From: an uncultured Dialister sp.
Lineage (GTDB): Bacteria > Bacillota > Negativicutes > Veillonellales > Dialisteraceae
Direction: 5' to 3'
Length of the DNA: 47,500 bases
NCBI GenBank assembly: GCA_900543165.1
Contig: UQQQ01000005.1
Coordinates: 1-47,500 of the forward strand
The position numbers and the translations under genes are program-made. How positions within the stretch are numbered: position 1 is the stretch's first letter; each line of letters begins with the position of its first letter. Below the pieces are notes generated by a model. The model worked only from the letters and a program-made list of their open reading frames with translations, ran no database searches and was not told the DNA's origin. Shown piece by piece: positions 24,221 to 31,321 of the stretch.

Positions 24221-24703
24221 ATGGACACAAGAAAACTCTTAGAAGAATTAGAAAATGTCATCAATAACGCGAGTGAAGTACCGCTCACCAATAAGAAACT
24301 GGTGGATAAAGACGAGATCGAACGGCTGATCGATGCCATCAATCAGTCGCTCCCGAATGAACTCGAGAGCGCACGCCGCATCGTCGCAGACAAAGAGCGC
24401 ATCATGCTCGACGCAGAAAAGAAAGCAGAAGACACGGTGGCGCAGGCGAAAGACTATATCGCCCGCATCACGGAAGAAAGCGAACTTGTCAAGCAGGCGC
24501 AGGAACGTGCCAATGAAGTGATTTCTTCGGCCAACAAATCCGCCGATGAGCTCCGCACCAGCTCTGTCACCTATGCGACAGATGTCCTGAAGTATGTGGA
24601 AACGAATATGGAAAATGTCTTAGACAGCCTGAAAAAGAACCGCCAGAGCCTGATCGATTCCAATTCCGCCGCTGCCCGCCAGCAGGAAAAAGAGAATAAA
24701 TAA
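24221..24703 (+). CDS. conserved coiled-coil protein downstream of coaD
   Basis: 160 aa, soluble and predicted almost entirely helical. It opens with MDTRKLLEELENVINNASEV and then PLTNKKLVDKDEIERLIDAI, followed by a long Glu/Lys/Ala-rich coiled coil (about 45-105) and a Gln/Glu/Lys tail. Proteins of this type follow coaD in many Firmicutes and are often labelled ATPase, but no nucleotide-binding motif is visible. DivIVA- or F-ATPase-b-like behaviour is possible but unproven. The start at 24221 is preferred over 24206 because GAGG then lies 8 nt upstream. Confidence 0.75.
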   Translation: MDTRKLLEELENVINNASEVPLTNKKLVDKDEIERLIDAINQSLPNELESARRIVADKERIMLDAEKKAEDTVAQAKDYIARITEESELVKQAQERANEVISSANKSADELRTSSVTYATDVLKYVETNMENVLDSLKKNRQSLIDSNSAAARQQEKENK

Positions 24704-24718
24704 GGGCGCAAGGTGAGT

Positions 24719-24741
24719 TCAAAGGACGGAGCGTCCTTTGA
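24719..24741. repeat. short perfect palindrome
   Basis: TCAAAGGACG-GAG-CGTCCTTTGA: 10-bp arms with a 3-nt loop. It resembles a collapsed form of the TCAAAGGACGGCAACGCC segment of the composite module (compare 35306-35325). Confidence 0.6.
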
Positions 24742-24884
24742 CCCTTTGCAAAAGAGGTGCAGTGGTTCTATAGGTGCAAGAGGTTCAAAAGGGTTGGTGC
24801 GGCGCATTTCGTCATCCTGAGCGGAGAAAAACGTCGTATGTCAGGAAATGGCTTATCTGAAACATGAGAACTGAGTCGAAGGAT

Positions 24885-24935
24885 CTAGGGAAACGCTGAT
24901 TAAATCTGACAACGATTTAATCAGTGTTTCCTTAG
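24885..24935. repeat. 51-bp palindromic MITE-like element, copy 3
   Basis: Same element as 9728-9778 in opposite orientation: loop TGACAAC, arms CTAGGGAAACGCTGATTAAA... and ...TTTAATCAGTGTTTCCTTAG. A few arm mismatches make it slightly older than copy 2. Confidence 0.88.
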
Positions 24936-25042
24936 TCACCAGTCACTTGAGATGTCTAATCCCCAATCCTTATGGATCATGCGGCGCAGAGCGCCGCACT
25001 TTCTCTGCTCCACCTTGGCATTCACTACTACCAACCAACTGT

Positions 25043-25207
25043 CTAGGGAAACACTGATTCAATCGTTGGCAGATTTTACTCTTGAATTTTTATGCATAGC
25101 GAGGAATAACCTGACGCGAATAGCGAGCTATTTAAGGAAGGCTATGACGAAGCTATGTATAAAAATTCTTGTAGAATCTGGCTCTGCGATTGAATCAGCG
25201 TTTCCCT
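25043..25207. mobile_element. long MITE-like element, copy 4 (165 bp)
   Basis: The ends CTAGGGAAACACTGATTCAA and TTGAATCAGCGTTTCCCT match the arms of the 51-bp palindromes, and CGTTGGCAGATT matches the loop. The centre is expanded by about 115 bp containing an inner inverted pair (GAATTTTTATGCATAGC ... GCTATGTATAAAAATTC). No transposase is encoded, so it would need one in trans. This is probably the fuller form from which the 51-bp copies derive by internal deletion (inference). Confidence 0.72.
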
Positions 25208-25237
25208 CACATCAGCATGTAAAAGGAGGCCATTCCC

Positions 25238-25792
25238 ATGGGACGAGAAGAGGAAAGCCGACGGATCCTTGTGATCTGTTTTGCGGCTGCTCTTCTGGCT
25301 TTGGGAGTGGCCTTTTTTCTATGGCATATCGCAGGGGAGACGAAAAAGGAACCGCTTCCTGTGGTCGACCTTTCCAGCAAAGAATCTTCCCGGACGCTCC
25401 TCGTCTACGTGACGGGCGCTGTGAGGCAGCCTGGGGTCTATGAGCTTGCCGAAGGGAGCCGCTTCTTCGATGCGGTGAAGGCGGCGGGCGATGTGCTGCC
25501 GTATGCGGCTCTCGAAGATGTCAATATGGCAGAGCCGCTTTCTGACGGGATGAAGATCCATATCCCTCTTGATCCCGAGCAGGCAGATGCGCGGGGGAGC
25601 GGGCTCATCTCTATCAATGCCGCCAGCGCGAAAGAGCTCGAAGCACTCCCGGGCGTCGGTGCGGTGACGGCGGAGAAGATCATCCGCTACCGTGAAGAGC
25701 ATGGCCGCTTTTCCACGAAGGAGGAGCTCAAAAAGGTGCCCTCCATCGGGGAGAGCCGTTACCGGAAGATGGCGGATAAGATCACCCTATGA
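25238..25792 (+). CDS. comEA: ComEA, DNA-binding competence protein
   Basis: Membrane-anchored dsDNA receptor of the transformation apparatus, 184 aa. There is one N-terminal membrane anchor (residues about 9-29, ILVICFAAALLALGVAFFLW). A SLBB domain follows at about 50-115 (VYVTGAVRQPGVYELAEGSRFFDAV split around residues 53-75). Two helix-hairpin-helix motifs are at about 122-184 (INAASAKELEALPGVGAVTA, VPSIGESRYRKM). The RBS AAAAGGAGG is strong. It overlaps comEC by ATGA. Confidence 0.95.
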   Translation: MGREEESRRILVICFAAALLALGVAFFLWHIAGETKKEPLPVVDLSSKESSRTLLVYVTGAVRQPGVYELAEGSRFFDAVKAAGDVLPYAALEDVNMAEPLSDGMKIHIPLDPEQADARGSGLISINAASAKELEALPGVGAVTAEKIIRYREEHGRFSTKEELKKVPSIGESRYRKMADKITL

Positions 25793-28032
25793 TGATCCGG
25801 CTGGGACTTTTCTGGAGTGCGCTATTGCTGGCAGCGGGAGTTTTTCTTTTCGAGAAGCTTCCGCCTTTTCTGTTGCCTTATGGGTATGTTTTGCTGCTCC
25901 TTTCAGGAGGGCTTTTTCTTCTCTATGGGCATTTCCGCCGCCGTTTTTTCCTTGTCCTTTTGGGAGCGGCGCTCTCTCTTCTGACGATCAGCGCTTTCCG
26001 CATGGCGCTCTCTGATGCGCTGTGGCAGGAGCAGTCGCACTGGGCGAGCCGAAGCGCAGGCACCTATGAAGGCATTGTCATGGAGGAGCCGCTGGTGCAA
26101 AAAGGGGAGGAGGGCTATGCGAGGTATGCGCTTGCGCTCGTTTCCATCCGGTACGCCGATGGGACTCTCCAGCCGCTCTCGGGGACGTGCTACCTCTATG
26201 ACCAGAAGGAAATCGAGTATTTCCATCCCGGTGACCGCCTTTACGCCGAAGGGGAAATGAGCCCGATCCGCCTGTATCAGAATCCGGGGAAGATCGATCT
26301 CACGGGGCGCTATCGGAGCCGTCATCTCCTTGGCAGGCTGTATCTCACCGAAGGCATGCATCCCGCCTTTGCCGGTGAGAGCGGTGCGTATCGCGTAGAG
26401 AGATTCTCTTCGGAGCTGAAGCGGTCGCTGAAAGAGACATTTGCTCCTTACATGGATCCGGTGCGCCTTTCGATCCTGATGACGCTTCTCTTCGGAGGGA
26501 ATTACAATGATATTCCGGAAGAAGTCATGACGTCATTCTCCGCGACAGGCATCATCCATATACTCTCCGTCTCGGGCTCGCATGTGGCGCTGCTCTTTGG
26601 CTTCCTGTACCTCTTGGGGCGATGGCTCTCGCTGCCGCGACGTCTTGTGATCCTGCCGGCCATCCTGCTTGTGCTGTTTTACGCTGTCCTCTCGGGACTT
26701 GTACCGCCCGTCATCCGTGCCGCGGTCATGGGGATCCTCTCTGTCGTTGGGATTTTTCTTGACCGAGAGAAGACGACGCTGAATCTTCTGGGGGCAGCGG
26801 TCCTTGGCATGCTGCTCTGGGATCCTTACTATGTGTATGATGTGAGCTTCCAGCTCTCTGTCGGTGCATCTGCGGGGATTCTTCTCTTTTATCGTCCGAT
26901 TCTCCACTGGATGAGCCCTTTCCGAAAGCTGCCGAAATGGGTGAAGGAAGGGATCGCGCTGTCTTCAGCGGCGCAGCTCCTCACGATACCGATCATGCTC
27001 TATGATTTCCATCGCTTTCCGGTGTATTTCATCTTTGCGAATCTTTTCGTTACGCCGTTTCTGGAATGGGTCATCATCGCCGGTCTTCTCGCAGCGGTCA
27101 TCTCGTTTCTTTGCCGCCCGCTGATGGCCGGGCTTCTCTATACGGCGGACTACGGAGTCTTCGCATCCCTGCGTCTGAATATGCTTCTCTCCTCGGCCAA
27201 GGGAGCGCAGCTCGTGACAGGGGGCCTTTCTTTGGTAGAAACGGTCTTCTACTATGCGCTTCTTGCCGCAGTGTATTTCAGAAAGCGGCTTTCTATCCGC
27301 TCCCGCATGGCAGCTGGAGGGATCCTGTCGCTTCTTTTTCTTGCTATCGCGGCGGCGCAGCTCCTACCGCCTTCGCCCCGCATCATCTGCCCGGATCTTG
27401 GTGCTGATCGCGGAATCCTCCTTGTCAATGACGGGCGAAACATCTTATACTATAAGGCAAGCCGTATCTCCTCACACACCGCCGTCTGGGAGTGGAATTC
27501 CATCCTCGCCTACGAAGGGGTGCAGGAGGCAGATGTACTCATTCTGGATCTGGAAGACGTGGAAAAGCCGCTCCCCTTCGATATGGGGATCCCCGTGAAA
27601 GAAATCTGGGTCACGGGCGGCGATCCGGAAAAACTGACGCCGCTTCTGATGAAAGACACGGGGGCAAGCGTGCGCCGGCCGGGACGTGCAGGACTTGCGC
27701 TGGATGATATGCGTTTCGCTACGAACGGCAGCAGCTGGCGCATCGCGATGGGGGAGAAAGACATCGTCCTTTCCGGGCGAAAGCCCCTCCCGAAAGCCAC
27801 GCCTCATACCCTGTGGATCGCCGGCAGCCACGGCTTCCTCGAATACACAGAAAAAGATGTGGAGACCATCGCGCCTGAGCTTGTCATCTACGGCGGGACC
27901 CGTCTCGTCCATGCCTATGAAGATATGGAGCTCTTCGACTTCAAAGACATCCCATCCGTGAACCTGTACCAGAAGGGGATGCAGGAGGTCGTGTACAAGA
28001 ATGGGTGGAAGTTGGTGACTAGTGACTGGTGA
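25789..28032 (+). CDS. comEC: ComEC/Rec2 competence channel with degenerate C-terminal domain
   Basis: Inner-membrane ssDNA uptake channel, 747 aa. The order is N-terminal hydrophobic helices, a DUF4131-like extracellular domain (about 60-200), and the Competence domain from about 225 (ATGIIHILSVSGSHVALLFG, then many helices to about 505). The final 215 residues correspond to the metallo-beta-lactamase domain, but the usual DVGQGD motif reads DLGADRG and no HxDH-GG motif is present (the matching strand reads LILDLEDVEKPLPFD). Metal-dependent nuclease activity is therefore unlikely. The last codons (LVTSDW-stop) are written in the GTGACTA repeat that fills the next gap. It overlaps comEA by ATGA. 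Confidence 0.92.
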   Translation: MMIRLGLFWSALLLAAGVFLFEKLPPFLLPYGYVLLLLSGGLFLLYGHFRRRFFLVLLGAALSLLTISAFRMALSDALWQEQSHWASRSAGTYEGIVMEEPLVQKGEEGYARYALALVSIRYADGTLQPLSGTCYLYDQKEIEYFHPGDRLYAEGEMSPIRLYQNPGKIDLTGRYRSRHLLGRLYLTEGMHPAFAGESGAYRVERFSSELKRSLKETFAPYMDPVRLSILMTLLFGGNYNDIPEEVMTSFSATGIIHILSVSGSHVALLFGFLYLLGRWLSLPRRLVILPAILLVLFYAVLSGLVPPVIRAAVMGILSVVGIFLDREKTTLNLLGAAVLGMLLWDPYYVYDVSFQLSVGASAGILLFYRPILHWMSPFRKLPKWVKEGIALSSAAQLLTIPIMLYDFHRFPVYFIFANLFVTPFLEWVIIAGLLAAVISFLCRPLMAGLLYTADYGVFASLRLNMLLSSAKGAQLVTGGLSLVETVFYYALLAAVYFRKRLSIRSRMAAGGILSLLFLAIAAAQLLPPSPRIICPDLGADRGILLVNDGRNILYYKASRISSHTAVWEWNSILAYEGVQEADVLILDLEDVEKPLPFDMGIPVKEIWVTGGDPEKLTPLLMKDTGASVRRPGRAGLALDDMRFATNGSSWRIAMGEKDIVLSGRKPLPKATPHTLWIAGSHGFLEYTEKDVETIAPELVIYGGTRLVHAYEDMELFDFKDIPSVNLYQKGMQEVVYKNGWKLVTSDW

Positions 28033-28203
28033 CTGGTATTGCGATTTGTCAGCTTCTGGACTGGGTGAGAAGTCAGACATCAGACATCAGACATCAGACA
28101 TCAGACGTCAGACGTCCCAGTCTCTTAGTCTTTCAGTCTTTATGTCTAATCCCTAATCCCTGGACACCAGCCCAAGTCACTCCCGATTCCTGTTTACATT
28201 TAT
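28014..28203. repeat. heptamer array running out of comEC
   Basis: GTGACTAGTGACTGGTGACTGG (beginning inside comEC) is followed by seven AGACATC/AGACGTC units near 28073-28118. These are followed by AGTCTCTTAGTCTTTCAGTC and CTAATCCCTAATCCC units. This is the clearest AGACATC array in the window. Confidence 0.85.
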
Positions 28204-28219
28204 ACAAGGACGAACACTT

Positions 28220-29221
28220 ATGCCTGCCAAAAAGTTAAATAAAAAGAACTGCTGTTTTCTCTATGGGGAGGATCTGGTATCTCTGGCTCTCCGGCGGGAA
28301 GGGCTGCTCAAGGCCTATTTTGAAGGAAATCCGCCCGATCCTGTCTTGTTCGATGGAGAGGGAAGTCTGGAAGAATATGAGAATGCCCTCGCGGGGCAGT
28401 CACTTTTTTCCAGTGCAACGGCGGTCGTGCTGCACAATCCCCTTTTCCTGAAGCGCATTTTGAAAGCGGAGAAAGAAGAAAAGGCGGCCCTCCACTTTGT
28501 AGAGGTGCTGCAAGGCCTGCCGCCTGATATTTTCTGCCTGATCCAGCTTGATGGAAAGCCGGACAAGCGAACGAAGATCGTGAAAGCGCTGCTGTCGGTC
28601 TGCTATAGCGAGGAGCTCTCGCTCCTTTTGCCGCGGGATGCAGCAGGTGCGATGATACGTCTCCTGTCAGCAGCGGGGAAGCGCGTCGATTTCCCCGCAC
28701 AGGCTTATTTGGAGGCCGTGCTCTCCTCGTGGGATACGATTTCCCTTCCCCTTTTGCAGACGGAATGTGATAAGATTGTACTGATGTGCGGGGACAAGTC
28801 TGTCGTGACGAAAGAGCTTTTGGAGCTTGCACTCCCCGACTACATGAATCAGGGAATTTTCAAATTCGTCGATGCTCTTCTGGATAAAAAGTCACAGGTG
28901 GTCTTAGAAAGTGCGGACCGCGTCTTCACGGATATGACCACTACGATCAAAAATCTCGGTCTCCTTTCTTCCAAATTCCGCAAGATCAAGATCTTGAAGG
29001 AAATGGAAAGGAACCGCGTAACGCTTACCCGTATCCAGCAGGCGCTGGGGGTGAGATCTTCCTGGCAGTGGCGGGCTGTGCAGGCCGAGGCCAGAAAGGT
29101 CACGGAAGAAGAGGCCGAGTGGTTCCTTCTGGAAATCATGAAGTACCAGCTCGCCTCCCGCCAAGGCGCCTCGGAACTCGAACTCAAAGATTTGCTGCTG
29201 AAGTATTGTTTGAGGAAATAA
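28220..29221 (+). CDS. holA: DNA polymerase III subunit delta
   Basis: Clamp-loader delta subunit that opens the beta ring, 333 aa. Weakly conserved family, but the pattern is right: FLYGEDLVSLALRREGLLKA at the N-terminus, FDGEG, a small first AAA-like domain without Walker A, the IFKFVDALLDKKSQVVLES helical segment and a C-terminal LLEIMKYQLASRQGASELEL-DLLLKYCL. Its location after comEA-comEC is the standard Firmicute arrangement. The start follows AAGGACGAACACTT. Confidence 0.92.
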   Translation: MPAKKLNKKNCCFLYGEDLVSLALRREGLLKAYFEGNPPDPVLFDGEGSLEEYENALAGQSLFSSATAVVLHNPLFLKRILKAEKEEKAALHFVEVLQGLPPDIFCLIQLDGKPDKRTKIVKALLSVCYSEELSLLLPRDAAGAMIRLLSAAGKRVDFPAQAYLEAVLSSWDTISLPLLQTECDKIVLMCGDKSVVTKELLELALPDYMNQGIFKFVDALLDKKSQVVLESADRVFTDMTTTIKNLGLLSSKFRKIKILKEMERNRVTLTRIQQALGVRSSWQWRAVQAEARKVTEEEAEWFLLEIMKYQLASRQGASELELKDLLLKYCLRK

Positions 29222-29680
29222 GTAACTGGTGACTGGGGATAAGACTAAGAGACTCTGAGACATCAGACTCTCGTATCGTCATTTCGAGCGTCAGCGAGAA
29301 ATCTTTGTCATTCGCGGTCAGGTGGTCGATGTTTGGGAATGCTCAAACGTGAAACCTGCTATCCAAGGAACCTTCGGGCATCGCCCCATAACTATTTGCG
29401 GCGAAGCCGCCACCACAAGTTTGAAAGCAGGAATGAGTGGCTAGGGATGAGGAGTCTCAAGTGACTAGTGACAGGGAATGAGTAACTAGGGATTAGTAGC
29501 TGGGGATTAGGTTTACGATACGAGAAAACCGCTAGTTTCAAACCTTCGCGCGCTTCCATATTTTTATGCGCCGCCCCACCATTCCTCATTCAAGAGAGAC
29601 TTTCATTCCCAATCAAAGGGCAGCACGCCCTAGGGGCTAATCCTGCACCCATACACCTTACACCCAAATGTCATATATGA
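29222..29680. repeat. intergenic composite repeat region before the VanW gene
   Basis: The order is a GTGACTGG/GACTAAG run, then the CGTCATTTCGAGCG repeat with its full about-110-nt body (about 29277-29385). Next come GCGGCGAAGCCGCC, a second heptamer run (AGTGACTAGTGAC, GGGATTAGTAGCTGG; about 29432-29515), a GCGC-ending hairpin module and the GGGGCTAATCCTG tail. No gene. Confidence 0.82.
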
Positions 29681-29696
29681 AACGAAGGGACTATCA

Positions 29697-31085
29697 TTGA
29701 CTAAAAGACGATACCGCTGGAAGCGGATATTCGGACTGGTTTTCACATTGGTTGTTATCGGCATCGGAAGCGCGCCATTTCTATGGACGAATGACGGCAA
29801 GGTCATCCCCCGCGTCACCATCCATGGGACAAAGGCAGGCGGTGCGACGGAGGAAGAGCTCAAAGAGCTTTTTTCCGTGAAAAATGCGGATCTTTTGCAT
29901 GGGAAGCTGCTACTCACGAAGGGGGATGTTCACGAAGAGATCTCTTTTCAGTCGCTTTCTGTCCGCTATGACGAGAAAGCCATAGAAAAAGCCATGGCGC
30001 TTGGTCGGACAGGCGGGCTCTTTCAGCGCTGGTATGATCGCTGGCGGATCCTCCTCACAGGGCATAGTGCAGCCATCGATGCTTCTTTTGATGAGGAGCG
30101 GCTCACGCAAGACATCGCCCATCTGGCCAACAAGTATGCGAAGCCGCCTGTCAATGCGAAGCCCCACTTTGGGAAAGACGGTTCCGTTTCCTTCGATGAA
30201 GGCCGTCCTTCTATGAAAATCAACGAGGCAGCACTGGAAGAAGCAGCTGCCCTCCAGCTCCAAAAGGGTGAAAGCGGAGAGGTGGAGATCCCGGCGACAG
30301 ATATCCAGCAGCCGAATATGACAAAAGAGGCTGCCAAGGGAATCAATGCGGTTCTTGCCAAATACACGACCACCTTTTACGCCGGCGGCAACCGCAGCAG
30401 AAATATCGAGATCGCTGCGAACAGCATCAGCGGCAGGTACGTCGCACCGGGCGCGTCTTTCTCCTATAACCAGGCGACAGGCTCCCGCTCCAGTGCGAAT
30501 GGTTATCTCGAAGCCCCTGTCATTATCAATGGCAAGGTCGAGCCGGGGACAGGCGGCGGCGTTTGTCAGGTGAGTACGACGCTTTTTAATGCCGTCATCT
30601 TGTCAGGACTTGCCGTGACAGAGCGTACCTGTCACTATTCGCCGGCATCCTATGCACCGATCGGGCGTGATGCGACCGTCGCGGAAGGTTCTCTGGATTT
30701 CTGCTTCCTGAATCATTTGAAGCATGGCGTCTACATTTATGCGGTCTATGAACCGGGGGCTGTGACCGTGCGTATCTTAGGAAATCAGGAAGACAAGCCC
30801 TCTTTCGTAGAAATCGCCAGGAAGAGCGATGAAATCCTGCCTTTTAAGACCGTGATCCGTGTCGACCCTTCGCAGGAAGAGGATAAAAAGGTCGAGGAAG
30901 GCCACGAAGGACATAATGTCCTCGTCACGCAGTCTGTCAAGTGGGCTGACGGCCGCATCTATCACGACAGCTTCTTCTCTGACTATGAACCTGTCGATAC
31001 TGTCATCACCTATAAGGTGAAACCGGATGATCCTCCTCAGACATCCGAGCCGCCCTCCCCTAAGGCAGTGAAGAAGGGAGCATGA
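29697..31085 (+). CDS. VanW-family peptidoglycan-binding-like protein
   Basis: 462 aa, one N-terminal membrane anchor (about 9-31, IFGLVFTLVVIGIGSAPFLW), otherwise exported. Residues about 40-210 resemble the YoaR-type putative peptidoglycan-binding domain. Residues about 225-370 are VanW, with RSRNIEIAANSISGRYVAPG, a TGSRSSANGYLEAPVI-type stretch and GTGGGVCQVSTTLFNAVILS. A Glu/Pro-rich tail follows. The start is a TTG at 29697, supported by CGAAGGGA; the ATG at 29678 is in another frame and opens only a seven-codon ORF whose TGA overlaps the TTG. A role in cell-envelope maintenance is inferred; VanW itself is of unknown biochemical function. Confidence 0.85.
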   Translation: MTKRRYRWKRIFGLVFTLVVIGIGSAPFLWTNDGKVIPRVTIHGTKAGGATEEELKELFSVKNADLLHGKLLLTKGDVHEEISFQSLSVRYDEKAIEKAMALGRTGGLFQRWYDRWRILLTGHSAAIDASFDEERLTQDIAHLANKYAKPPVNAKPHFGKDGSVSFDEGRPSMKINEAALEEAAALQLQKGESGEVEIPATDIQQPNMTKEAAKGINAVLAKYTTTFYAGGNRSRNIEIAANSISGRYVAPGASFSYNQATGSRSSANGYLEAPVIINGKVEPGTGGGVCQVSTTLFNAVILSGLAVTERTCHYSPASYAPIGRDATVAEGSLDFCFLNHLKHGVYIYAVYEPGAVTVRILGNQEDKPSFVEIARKSDEILPFKTVIRVDPSQEEDKKVEEGHEGHNVLVTQSVKWADGRIYHDSFFSDYEPVDTVITYKVKPDDPPQTSEPPSPKAVKKGA

Positions 31086-31300
31086 AGTGATGAGAAATGA
31101 GAAATTAGAAATGAGAAATGGTGGAGCGGCGCATCAAAATATAGAAGCGCCGCGGAGCGTAAATCATGGCAATGCCTGACGGTGGCATTTAGTGACTAGT
31201 CACTAGTCACTAGTCAATTGGGATTTCTAATCCCTAATCCCTAATCCCTAATTTCTAATGTCTCATCCTAAAAAGTCGAAATGCCACCACCTGTGTTATC
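31086..31300. repeat. intergenic repeat region before polC
   Basis: GAAATGAGAAATTAGAAATGAG units, a GCGGCGC...GCGCCGC-type hairpin (about 31121-31155), TAGTCACTAGTCACTAGTC (about 31195-31215) and CTAATCCCTAATCCC units (about 31230-31250). No gene. Confidence 0.8.
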
Positions 31301-31321
31301 TATACCTCGAAAGGAGATCCT

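Larger units (their letters stand above)
24704..25221. repeat. intergenic region with palindromes and two MITE-like elements
   Basis: The 534-nt gap before comEA holds a perfect palindrome (24719-24741) and heptamer-like AGGTTCAAAAGGGTTGG units. It also holds half of the CGTCATCCTGAGCG family (about 24814-24884), MITE copy 3, a short TAGTCACCAGTCACTTG array and the long MITE copy 4. The open frame at 24952-25443 crosses these and is not considered real. Confidence 0.8.

Noticed and set aside
24952..25443. 163-aa frame upstream of and overlapping comEA
   Set aside because: It crosses the heptamer run and the 165-bp MITE-like element and then reads comEA in the wrong frame. comEA has a strong RBS and clear domains.
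28073..28118. CRISPR-like array in the AGACATC repeats
   Set aside because: Units are 7-8 bp and strictly tandem without spacers, and no cas genes are present, so they are tandem repeats and not CRISPR.
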